From NCBI GenBank assembly GCA_025667525.1, contig CM046875.1:199616125-199680124 (forward strand): 64,000 nt of DNA, in the 5' to 3' direction. The notes below the pieces were generated by a model. The model was not told where the DNA came from, did not search any database, and was given only the letters and a program-made list of their open reading frames with translations. The position numbers were made by a program, and so were the translations under genes. The stretch comes from Glebionis coronaria (Eukaryota > Streptophyta > Magnoliopsida > Asterales > Asteraceae). This document shows, piece by piece, positions 46,731 to 57,208 of the stretch (within the stretch, counting starts at the first letter, position 1; every line of letters starts with the position of its first letter).

Positions 46731-49314
46731 GGATTCCACTCACAGCAGATGAAGTTGACTAGCGTGATGACACTGATGATGAAGCTGATGATCAAGAGTT
46801 GGAGGCACATTATGTGAACATGGCAAAGTTTCAAGAAGTGATTCCAGGGATTGCTGATACTTCTGGACCTATCTTTGATACTGAGCCAATTGAAAAGGTA
46901 CCAACATATGATAACTATAATGTGTTTGCTAATGAACGACGACATCTTGAGCAACCAGAAAGCATCAATGACACATATGTAATGGACACGAAGGATAGCA
47001 ATATCTCTACGGATTCACAGCATATGTGTAATGGTGACGGTAATGCTGCTCAGGATACTGACTCAGATGAGGACCGTGATTTGCTTGCGTCTATTATTGA
47101 TTCTTTAAAACATGAAATTAAGGAAAACAAAGAGGTTAATAAATGTTTGAAGCAAGCAAACACATCCTTAACCGAGGAGATAGACAGGCTTAAAGAGTGT
47201 GATTATGTAAAAGAAGTTGATCGACGAGTTGCAATAGCTAATGGTTTGGTATATGAACGTAAGGTGCTCAACGAACAATATTGTTCTAAAGTAACACACG
47301 AAATTCATATGTCAAAACAAAAGATATCGGAACTTAAAGAAAAACTGCTGCTACATAAACTCCAGATTACTGAGTTAGAGTCGGTTAACGAAGAACAAAC
47401 TGAGCTTTATAAAACTCGTGAAGAAAAGGATATTGAAAAAATTCTTTCTTTGGAAAAGAGAGTCGAAACGTTAAACAACATTGTTTACAAAACGGTTCAG
47501 TCTATTCAAACCATGAATATGCTCAATAAAAATATGAAAACGAGTTTTGTCAAGCCTGAATATCTCAAGAAAGTTCAAAGTACCAAGCCTGCTCTTTATG
47601 ATATTGGTTGTTATGTTGATAATCTTGCTCTTATGCTTTCCCCTGACTGCGACGAAATTATTCGTCAACAAGAAGAAATTCGATCAAACTTAAGTGATTT
47701 AATAAACCTTTCTGATTTCGATCATTATATTAAGTTTGTTCCTCAAAAAAATCTTTCCAAAGAACAAAAGATGTATAATAGTGTTCCACCACCAAGTGAT
47801 GAACCCCAAAAGAAAGTTTCTTTAAAAAGGAGTTTCAAAAAACAATCAATTTTGTTAGAAAAACAAATTTCAGATGAAAAAGGTAAATGGGATGAGAAAA
47901 GTAAAAGTGTTTAGCAATTTGAGTTTATAAAACAAGGGGTTTTAAATTTATACAAAGGTGTCGTCGACTATGAAAAAGTTTCTAGGGATACCGTTTTGAA
48001 TATTAAACCTAGCCCACAAGTAGAAGTCGTCATTCAACAATGCATTGTTCCAACCATTGATGATCTTTCAAAAAATGTGGAAATGTTTTATAACGCTCTC
48101 ACTAAGGAAATGTTAACTGATTTAAGTTATGTTAAATCTCTTGAAGATGAAGTTGATTTTCTTCAACCTAAATTAAAGACACAAGAACACCAACTTTCTA
48201 ACGAAATTGATCGACTTTCTTGGGAATACTTTTATGCTGACCATATGAATGCTAACTTGGTGTGTATACTGATCTTGATCAATATTGTCATGTAGCATGT
48301 CTAGTGTCAGAAACGGACAAGAAATGTCGTAATCTTGAAGTAGAGCTTTCGAAACAAATTCAGTCATATAACAAACTTTCGAAAAGTTTTTCCCAACTTG
48401 AGAAACACTCCATTTCTCTTGAACTTGCTTTACAAAAAGGTGAAAATTTTCATAATCATAAAAAGTGTCAAGAAATGGCAGCTTCTTCGGTTCAACAATT
48501 AAATGAAAAAGGTTTCGAAATAAATGATTTGAAAGCTCAGCTACAAGAAAGGGACATAGCCATCAGTGAGCTACAAAAACTCATTGAGAAAATGAAAGGA
48601 AAGTCTGAATTGGGTAAACCATCCGCCGTTCGTCAACCGAATGCGGTTAAATGCCCTAAATCATCTATTTTGGGCAAACTCCCACAGACTTTGCCTAAGT
48701 TAGGAACTGATAAGAGCACAAATGTGATAGCACCTGGAATGTATAAGATGAACACTAGGTCCACTCAAACTGGAACATCGCGGTTAACTCAGAATACTAG
48801 GAAAACTAATCAACGTGTGTCTTCTTCTATAGGATTAACTCCCACTACTAGCGTTAGCGAACCACAACTTAAGAGCACTAGAATTGAAGATAGAGTCATG
48901 CCTAACAATAGTCAAGGGAAGAATATGGAAGTAGAAGACCGCCGTAGGAATTTTAAGTTTTCTAAAAATAAAACGTCTGTAACTGCATGTAATGACAGTT
49001 TGAATGTTAAGACTTCGAATGTTGAATTTGTTTGTGTTAAATGTGGAAAATGTGTTCGTACTTTCAATCATGATGCTTGTGCTTTTAATCATAATGGCGC
49101 GAATGCTAGAACTACGAAGCCTATTCTTGTACCCACTAGTACTAGAAAACCCACAAGAACTTTGAACCAATCCACTGCTCAACCACTTAAGAAACTAAGT
49201 GCGTTAGAATCCACTACTCTGCGTAAACAAAACATGTTAAAGAAGCTTTATGAGAACATGAGTAGGACATGTAAACGGGGGTACTCAAGATTTACACCAC
49301 TCGGATACAAATAG
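46731..49314 (+). pseudogene. copia-1 coiled-coil linker between nucleocapsid and protease
   Basis: About 800 codons rich in Glu, Lys, Leu and Ser with heptad-like spacing, for example IKENKEVNKCLKQANTSL, KISELKEKLLLHKLQIT and LQERDIAISELQKLIEKM. They are interrupted by TAG at 47912 and a frameshift near 48258, where GTGTGT suggests a 2-base gain. Near 49030-49080 a Cys/His cluster (CVKCGKCVRTFNHDAC) may be a second zinc-binding site. TAG at 49312 replaces a Trp. The function is unknown; coiled coils could drive Gag multimerisation. Confidence 0.7.
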
Positions 49315-52300
49315 GTACCTAAGACAACCACTATTCTAATTGGGTCTATGAATGTTAGCTTGCCTTTAGAATCTAGGCCTACTAATATTTTAGAACCCAC
49401 TTCTATCAAGGGCTCCCATTTGTCAAACTCTACATTATCTTCTAATTCTATGCAGCTCGTCGAGATCATTCTCTTCTTAATGGACTCTGGGTGCACAAAG
49501 CACATGACGGGCAATCTCAAGCTTCTAATTCACTTCGTGGAGAAGTTTCTGGGTACGGTACGATTTGGAAATGATCAGTTTTCACCGATACTCGGATATG
49601 GATACTTGGTTCAAGAAAATATCACTATAAAACGGGTTTATTACGTCGATGGATTGAATCATAATTTATTCTCGCTTGGTCAATTTTGTGATGCGGATTT
49701 GGAAGTGGCTTTTCGGAAAACTACTTGCTATGTTAGAGACTACGATGGGAATGACCTTCTTATAGGTTCTCGTGGTTCTGATCTCTACATAGTAACTCTT
49801 CAAGATACATCTTCATCAAATCCAATTTGCTTAATGGCGAAAGCTTCATCCTCTCAAGCATGGTAATGGCATCAACGATTATCACATCTCCACTTTGACA
49901 CCATCAACTTGCTTTCAAAGAATGATATTGTGACCGGTCTTCCTAAGTTAAAATTCGTCAAAGACCATCTTTGTTCTTCTTGTGAGTTGGGGGAAGCAAA
50001 ACGGAAGTCTTTCAAAACAAAGACTACCCCAAGCTCAAAAGGACGACTGGAACTTCTACACATGGATTTATGTGGTCACATGCGTGTAGAAAGTATTAAC
50101 GGGAAAAAGTATATTCTCGTGATTGTTGATGATTACTCTAGATACACATGGACTTTCTTCTTAAGGTCCAAAGATGAAACACCAGAGGTTCTCAAAAAAT
50201 TTCTCAAGATGATACAACGCAATCTTCAAGCTCAAGTCTTAACCGTAAGAACGGATAGGGTTACTGAATTTTTGAACAAGACTTTGCAATCTTACTTTCA
50301 AGAAGAAGGCATCGAACATCAAACGTCTATTGCTCGAACTCCTGAACAAAACGGCGTTGTCGAAAGACGGAACCGCACTTTGGTTGAGGCAGCTCGAACA
50401 ATGCTTTCTGCTTCAAAATTACCACTATTCTTCTGGGCTGAAGCTATTGCAACTGCTTGTTATACTCTGAATCGTTCTCTCGTCATCTCTAGACATAAAA
50501 AGACACCTTACCACATCATCAATGGCAGGAAACCTATGGTTAAATTCTTTCACGTATTTGGATATTTATGCTACATTCTTAAAGACGGCGAGAATCTCGA
50601 CAAGATGAAAGAAAAAGGTGATACATGTATTTTTGTGGGGTATGCTACATTGTCGAAAGGATATCGAGTTTACATCAAGAGAACAAAGATTATCGAAACA
50701 ATTTATGTAAACTTTAACGAATTGCCACAAATGGTACTTGAACAAAACATCTCAAGTCCCGTACCTCATTGTCCAACGATGGCACATACACAAAACAGTG
50801 TACGTCCCGTGCAAGAATGTCAAGAAAGTACTCTTACAGCAGACTCGACAGATACAACACAAATGAATGAGGTTGTTGATTTATATGATCCTATGTTTGA
50901 TGAATATTACTATGGAAACAATCAAGTTGTGTCAAAGTCTTCCGCTGTTAATACTGTTGATGCACCCGCACAAAGTCAACATGACACAACAACATCTACT
51001 TTAGCAACCGTTGCTCAAGAGACAATTCCATTGGATACTCAACAAACTCAAGAAACTGACATACAACCAACATCACCAACCGTCAATGCTGAAGAAGGAA
51101 ACAACAATCAAGCAATCGATGCACAACCTGACGAAAAAGAATTTATCAACCCGTTCGGTACACCGGTACGCGAAGTCGGAGAGTATTCTGCTCAACATGT
51201 TGATCCGTCCAACATGCATACATTTTACCAACGATATCCATCCACTCACCATTGGACACGTGATCATCCATTGGAGCAAGTCATTGGAAATCCTTCACAA
51301 CCAGTTCGAACACGCAGACAACTCGACACCGATGGCGATGTGTGTATGTATGCACTCACCATGAGTTCAATTGTACCTACAAACATCAAGCAAGCCATGA
51401 CTGATCATGCGTGGATTGAATCAATGCAATACGAAATTCATCAGTTTGAACGTCTAAATGTTTGGGAACTTGTTGACAGACCCTATGGAATTTCCCTTTT
51501 AGATTTCAAATGGATCTGGAAAAACAAACTGGATGAAGAACAAACCATCATCAAAAACAAATCTCGTCTTGTGGTTAAGGGATATCGTCAACAAGAAGGG
51601 ATAGATTTCGATGAATCATTTTCTCCAGTTGCTCGTTTGGAAGCTGTCAGGATATTCCAGTCTTATGCTGCACATAAAGGCTTCACGGTTTATCAGATGG
51701 ACGTTAAAACTGTTTTTCTCAACGGTCATTTGAAGGAAGAAGTATATGTGAATCAAACGGAAGGTTTCATTGATCCTCATCATCCTGACAAAGTCTACCG
51801 TCTCAAGAAGGCTGTATATCGACTCAAACAAGCTCCAAGGGCGTGGTACGATGAATTATCAAACTTCTTGGTATCCAAAGGGTTCTCCAAAGGTTCCATT
51901 GATCCTACTCTGTTTATTAATAAATATGGGGATGACATATTGCTTGTGCAAGTTTATGTTAATGACGTCATTTTTGGTTCTACGAACCCAAAACTTTCAA
52001 AACGATTTGAAAAATTAATGCATAACAAATTTGAAATGTCAATGATGAGGGAGCTAAAATTCTTTTTAGGCCTCCAGATTCATCAATCCCCACGTGGTAT
52101 CTTTATTAACCAAGCTAAGTAAGCTCAAGAGATACTTAAAAAGCATGGTATGCAATCATGTGCTCGCGTTGGTACACCACTGTCAACTACATCCCTAGAC
52201 GCTGACTTGTACTCATATCCCGTAGATCAAACGCGATATCGCAGTATGATCGGGTCACTTATGTACCTTACAGCAAGCAGGCCTGATATTCATCATGCCA

Positions 52301-52935
52301 CATGCTATTGTGCACGATATCAAGCCAGACCTACTCAAAAACACCTCAAAGAGGTTAAACGGATCTTTTGGTACCTTAAGAATACCATTCACATGGGACT
52401 CTGGTATCCGAGGGAAACTGGTTTTCATCTAACAAATTTTTTAGATTCTGATCACGCAGGTTGCCTTGATAGTCGAAAAAGTACTTCTGGTAGCATACAA
52501 TTTCTAGGGGAAGACAAGCTTGTGAGCTGGTCGTCAAAGAAACAGGATTGCACTTCGCTCTCATCAGTTGAAGCAGAATATGTGGCTCTCTCCGTGTGTT
52601 GTGCTCAAGTCCTTTGGATGAGAACTCAACTCACGAATTATGGCTTCCACTTTGATTAAATACCTATGTATTGTGACTCAAAGTCGGCCATAGCCATCTC
52701 TTGCAATCCAGTTCAGCACTCCCGTACCAAGTACATCGCAGTCAGATATCACTTCATCAAAGAACAAGTGGAACGTGGTATCGTGGAATTATACTTTGTC
52801 AGAACTGAGTACCAGATAGAAGACTTGTTTACTAAAGCCCTATCCCAAAATAGGTTTCAGTATCTCGTTGGCCGTCTTGGTATGAAGTATATGACTCCAG
52901 AAGACTTGGAGGTTTTGGCAAATGAAGCTGCTTGA
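49315..52935 (+). pseudogene. copia-1 pol (protease, integrase, RT, RNase H)
   Basis: The protease motif is LMDSGCTKHMTG at about 49477-49512. The GAG-pre-integrase segment [11 protein letters not shown] follows a TAA at 49864-49866. Integrase has Asp in LLHMDLCGH, Asp in VRTDRVTEF (usually DRGTEF) and Glu in [13 protein letters not shown] has [11 protein letters not shown] and, instead of YVDD, YVND (Asn codon 51961-51963). TAA at 52120 and 52657 break the later part. RNase H ends with CDSKSAIAISCNP and DLFTKALSQNRFQ, stop near 52935. The frame is otherwise kept for 3.6 kb. The RT active-site change alone predicts an inactive enzyme. Confidence 0.9.
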
Positions 52936-52950
52936 TATTCTCTCATAATG

Positions 52951-53252
52951 ACTTCTAAGCGCATCACAACTTAGGACTCGAACCTCAAATAAGGAAAGTT
53001 TATCACGGATGATAACTTATCCTTCTCAACGAGAAATTCATATTTCTCGGTCATGAGCTTCTCATAAAATCATTCTAAGTTTTTAAGTTCATGAAAAACG
53101 ATTTCTAAGTAAATGTCAGATTAGAACTCGAACTTCAACTTAAGAAAAGTTTATCACGGATGATAACTTATCCTTCACAATGGGAAATTTATTTTTCTCG
53201 GGCATGAGCTAGTCACAAACCAATCAAAGTTTTGAGCTCATGAAAAACGGAC
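52951..53252 (+). repeat. two tandem 150-bp units
   Basis: Units start at 52951 (ACTTCTAAGC) and 53101 (ATTTCTAAGT). Both contain AGTTTATCACGGATGATAAC and end in CATGAAAAACG, with moderate divergence, so the duplication is not recent. Confidence 0.8.
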
Positions 53253-54180
53253 CCGCAAGGGAAGTGTACGTTTCATTGCGCTTTCCAAAAGCAATAGAAG
53301 AGAAGTCTTCTATTATGACTATTTTAAAACCGTTGAACACAATTTTTCAAGAATTTATCAAAAGGTATTTCTAAATCTTTCAAAATTATGTGTTCAACAC
53401 TCTCTTCCTCATATGTGGTTTTTATATCTCAGAATTGTAATATGTTATTTTGATCAATTTTTGAGGGGGCGTTTTAAAATCAAGCCTTTAATGTTGTTGG
53501 GTACATCTCTGAAATTGTCATATTTTATGTATCCAACACATTCCGAAAATGGTTTAAAACTGTCATATGTAATATACTATATCGGTTAAGGCATCTCAAC
53601 TCCGTACCTCAACATATTTTGTGGTGTTTTTTTTCCAAAATTTTGTCGAACTTTTGTTTCAAGACACACATATATTGTTGAGGGGGAGCATCCCTATTGA
53701 AACAGTTCCATGATTCATGCGTGCACACATGTTTCTCTCCAAATCGGTTTTCAGAAATTGGCATATTTTAATCAATTGAAATCTCTAATATGATGTTTTT
53801 TATATTAGAGATAGGGGGAGAAAATGTGATTAAAATGTAATATATCACAACATGTGATCTTAAAGACTCAAGTGCAACTCTTTTCTTCACATGCTAAAGT
53901 ATTTCGTATATCGATGCATATGTGTAGGGGGAGCTTTTTAGAAATATAAAACTTTCAAAGTGTTAAAAGTTTTGATTTTTATCAAGCACTTTGAATGGTC
54001 TTCAATGGTTTTATGGTTACGATCTATACCCAAAACAACCTACTATCCACGACGGAACGTTGGAGTCAAAAGGTGGTTTAGGATAGGAAACTAAGTCTAA
54101 TGATCCAACCAGAACCGGAAGGATCTACCCAAGGACATTCCATAGCTAGAAATAGTTGTCCTTAGGAAAGATGGAGTTGA

Positions 54181-54462
54181 ATGAAGCTGAATGCGGACCA
54201 AATACTTAAGTTAGCACTGGAACAATCACAACAAGGTGCTAGTGATGACGTATTGGTAAGCATTAAAGGAGTTGAATATTCTATGCAACTTAGGCAGAAA
54301 CCAGGTGACAGGTCAATACATCTGTTAAAGACAAGTCATCATGGACCCAGTGATGCAATGCACAACCCTTCCCATCCATTCGAGTTTCTCTCAAAAGAAA
54401 CTTGTCTCATTGTCACGGAGATCAACACGTATCTATTGACGTTCTCACTCCGAGTTAGTTAA
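54181..54462 (+). CDS. 93-codon ORF in copia-1 3' region, unknown
   Basis: ATG at 54181 opens MKLNADQILKLALEQSQQ and ends in TAG-like stop TAA near 54460. The protein is hydrophilic, with no signal peptide, membrane segment or known motif. It lies in the noncoding 3' part of copia-1, so it could be a remnant of an extra ORF or chance. The sequence around it is not clearly coding. Confidence 0.2.
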   Translation: MKLNADQILKLALEQSQQGASDDVLVSIKGVEYSMQLRQKPGDRSIHLLKTSHHGPSDAMHNPSHPFEFLSKETCLIVTEINTYLLTFSLRVS

Positions 54463-54579
54463 TATTGAAAAGGTGGCAGTCTGCTCCAGCCTCCGATTAC
54501 CAAAATGCACTTATCGAGTCTAGAGCCAAAAAGAGATCAATCTATCATCTTATTAGGACACAATCGAGTCCTACGCATT

Positions 54580-54962
54580 ATCCTTGTGGTACCGCCAGAA
54601 CATCTGAGTGATACGATTCACAATGAAGATGGAAATCATGCTTGAGCCAGCATCAAACAAGCTCATGGTAGGTAACTTGTGTGATTCTTCACGAATAAAA
54701 CTTGTGAGAACTGGAAAGCAACTAAGTTTGTATTCTTAAATGACTCAAACTTGATTCCAGGTTTCTTCGCAAAATCCATGTGATCTTGCCAGAACATTCA
54801 GAGTGACACTCTTTAGTGCTCACATTGACGAATGGAAATCCTTCCAGTGTCAACATCAAACACCACTGCGGTAGGTGACTCGCAAGATTCTCTATGAATC
54901 AAGCTTGTGACAAACTGGAATGCAACAATGGTGCGATTCTTTTAGAATCAAACTTGTTCCAG
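54580..54962 (+). repeat. degenerate 190-bp duplicated units
   Basis: 54580-54765 and 54778-54962 share TGCCAGAACAT/CCGCCAGAACAT, the CATCAAAC-GGTAGGT-ACT order, ATGAATAAAACTTGTGA-type words and a final AACTTG-TTCCAGG. They are an old tandem duplication. Confidence 0.6.
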
Positions 54963-55537
54963 GAATTCTGAATTGACGACTCTAATCAAACGGATAATTT
55001 ATCCTTATGATTCACTCTTTACATTCGTAGTTTGCTTTGAAACGGTCTAGTAAAGAGAACTGGCTACTACCGCCAGGAAACCCTGTCAAGGAGGTTCTTA
55101 ATCGAATCTACCCGATCATAAGTACGGTATATGATACCATCTAACGGTCTTCACCGACCGGAGGTAAAACGCTACTGAGTTAGGATGAAATGTTCAAAGC
55201 CATTTTATCTGTATCTATATATGTTGCTGCATATCAAGAAGGTGGCGTAGCTGTGTTCTAACCGATGTCGATATAGAAGTCACAAGAGCACAAGATGGCG
55301 ATAATCAAGATACCTAAGAATGTAATAGGTCATCTTAGTCACAAGGAGCACAAGATGAAGATCACAAACACTCAAAGTCAAATGACAAAGCCTCAAGATA
55401 AAGATCACAAAAGCATGAAGGAACAAAGCCGTTACAAACAGGATCAAGACCAAGATACAAGACCTAAGAAGGAAGATCACCTCCAAAAGAATGTATTCTC
55501 TCAATCATCTTATGCATTTAAAGATGACCGATACATT

Positions 55538-55546
55538 AGGGGAGAT
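55538..55546 (+). promoter_or_regulatory. polypurine tract of copia-1
   Basis: AGGGGAGAT directly precedes the 3' LTR start TGTTAGCC. Confidence 0.8.
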
Positions 55547-55912
55547 TGTTAGCCCTATATTTTATATAGTCGAACAAGAATGTAATAGGTCATCTTAGTC
55601 GTTATTGGTCTTGTATTGTAATAGGTTAGTCGGGTTAACCGGGATTGGACTTTAAGCTAATATGGTATAAGTTAGGGGCGTAAGCCCAAGCAAAGCCAAG
55701 CCCGACCCTTGAACAAGCCCACTAAAGCCTTAGTGGAGTGGCATATAAATACCCTCTTCCATGTGTGGAAGAGGGTGTTGGTAAACATTATTCTCTCTCT
55801 CTAATTAGTGTTTAAGCATCTATTCTCTATTGTTTCTCTCTCTACTTTTCTTCTCTTTCTCTCGCTAAATACCTCTCTAAATATTGTGTTATGGATTAAA
55901 ATGGGATTAACA
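55547..55912 (+). repeat. 3' LTR of copia-1
   Basis: 366 bp, TGTTAGCCCT to GGGATTAACA. It is 12 bp longer than the 5' LTR because CTAAATACCTCT is inserted near its end. It contains the TATA region and CT-rich runs. Confidence 0.95.
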
Positions 55913-55917
55913 CGATC
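55913..55917. repeat. target-site duplication CGATC (right)
   Basis: It matches 20944-20948. Joining the two host sides gives an uninterrupted host sequence. Confidence 0.95.
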
Positions 55918-56622
55918 CACGCGTCAGAGTCCTGAATTCGATCACAATATTAACAATGTAATATGATCATAGGCATATATTCATCTACAGTTAACATACT
56001 TATAGTTTTGTAATAGTGAGACACTTATCCAAACACCCTGGGTTAAAACTCTCTTTTATATTTTAGAATTGAAAAGGCATTTTTCTCTTCGTTGGCAGGT
56101 TACCATCTGCAGTACCAGTTCATGAAAGTGTTTACACTAATCAATACGAGCTATATTTTTTCTTATTTTTTGGAAAGCCATTGACAAGTGCTTTCATCAT
56201 CTTATATGTATTTCCAGAAAGTCAAGTATTAATGCATTTGGGTTGCAGCATGTGGCCAAAGAATGTTGGCTAATTCGAGCCACTTGCTCGAGAAGCTCAA
56301 TCAAGATTTGATGGCAAACTATCTTTCAAGTATTCATACCCGTCTGTCTGAGGGAAAATAAAAGATTAAATTTGCTTAGACGTCAATCAAATATTAGAAT
56401 GATGAAAAGATGGACAAAAAACAGTGATGATACCCAATAATTTACTCTCAATTGTGTCAAACAATGTTTTATTACAACCTACAACGTTGTTATATTTATA
56501 GTGTTTGTACATTTTCTTTTATAATGTGTTTTGCTCGCTTATTCAATACCAGTGTAACTCAAATAACAAGTGGTGCCAACCTGTCCTGTTTTAACAAGTG
56601 GTGGTAGGGCAACAAACCCAGT
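55918..56622. other. host segment between two copia elements
   Basis: 705 bp of host DNA. Apart from the terminal-exon-like ORF at 56249-56361, and perhaps a short open piece after TTGGCAG near 56097, I see no gene. Confidence 0.5.
56249..56361 (+). other. terminal-exon-like ORF, unknown protein
   Basis: A TTGCAG acceptor at 56243-56248 precedes an open frame of 37 codons containing RMLANSSHLLEKLNQDLMAN and SSIHTRLSEGK, then TAA at 56359. The helical, Leu-rich composition and the clear acceptor suggest the last exon of a gene. I do not recognise the family. It would be the third C-terminal, plus-strand gene piece at this locus once the copia is removed. Confidence 0.4.
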
Positions 56623-57146
56623 TGTTGGGAATAAATCTATGCTTATTTGTTACCCCTGCTAGTTGATTATTCGTACCCCTGCTAGAGTAAGTTCCCCCTG
56701 CTAAATAACAAAGGCAGGGGGATTGGTTCCCCTGCTGAAGTCAAAGGCCCTGCTATCAGAGATAAACATGGAATAGATTTTTACGCGTTTCAGTTATTAT
56801 TCCTTAATACTTTCCAAGTTTGTTAGTAGTGATCTTGTACGTGAGTCCTTGTGGCTATAAAAGGACTCACTAGGTTAGCATGCAATGTGTGTCTTTCTCA
56901 TTTTGTCTTTCATTATAATACTTTAAGGTTTTGTAAACCCTAATACCATTTTAGGGTATTCGTATATCATTGATATATTAAAGTTCAACGTTCCAATCAT
57001 ATTGTTCTTGTGCTAAACATTATATTCCGCATCTTGTTTAGTTACTTTGCTTTGCAAAGTTTCTCTAGTGTTAGATTGAATTCTTTCTCTCTATCACAAC
57101 CCTTAAACAAGCTATTAAGGTTTAAGATCTGATTTTGGGATCAACA
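56623..57146 (+). repeat. 5' LTR of copia-2
   Basis: 524 bp from TGTTGGGAATAAA to TTGGGATCAACA, TG/CA ends with inverted TGTTG/CAACA. It contains five CCCCTGCT-like octamers between 56650 and 56760, plus one inverted (GGCAGGGGG). The TATA box may be CTATAAAAGG near 56856. The left flanking 5 bp are CCAGT; the partner TSD lies outside the window. Confidence 0.85.
56855..56866 (+). promoter_or_regulatory. probable TATA box of copia-2
   Basis: CTATAAAAGGAC in the LTR, about 80-100 bp before CT-rich sequence. It is a good TATA match in the usual place for U3/R. Confidence 0.55.
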
Positions 57147-57148
57147 AG

Positions 57149-57160
57149 TGGTATCAGAGC
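57149..57160 (+). promoter_or_regulatory. primer-binding site of copia-2, initiator-Met type
   Basis: TGGTATCAGAGC starts three bases after the LTR end. Confidence 0.9.
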
Positions 57161-57208
57161 TTGTTGAGAAACTTTGTCTAAATCAAGAACAAAACCCTCA
57201 TAGCAAAC

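Larger units (their letters stand above)
52936..55546 (+). other. copia-1 long 3' region with internal repeats
   Basis: About 2.6 kb between the RNase H stop and the 3' LTR. It holds two 150-bp tandem units (52951-53252), a pair of degenerate 190-bp units (54580-54962), purine runs GAGGGGGAG and AGGGGGAG (near 53681, 53812 and 53925), an ORF at 54181-54462 and a 25-bp copy of LTR sequence at 55316-55340. Long 3' regions are known for some copia elements. I see no env-like protein. Confidence 0.7.
20949..55912 (+). mobile_element. Ty1/copia element, split by two nested Athila-like elements
   Basis: Outer element of a nest. Its LTRs are at 20949-21302 and 55547-55912. Its own internal DNA lies at 21303-21701, 33556-33992 and 45232-55546, about 11 kb in all. 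Gag, a very long coiled-coil linker, protease, integrase, RT and RNase H follow in copia order. The Pol sequence ([28 protein letters not shown]) resembles copia polyproteins abundant in Asteraceae; I cannot fix the lineage with certainty. Both nested elements sit in the 5' leader in antisense orientation. The coding region has many stops and frameshifts, and the RT active site reads YVND instead of YVDD, so it is dead. Confidence 0.92.

Noticed and set aside
21303..55546. Reading 21303-55546 as one giant element with both orientations of genes
   Set aside because: Exact TSDs and separate LTR pairs show nested insertions, not one element.
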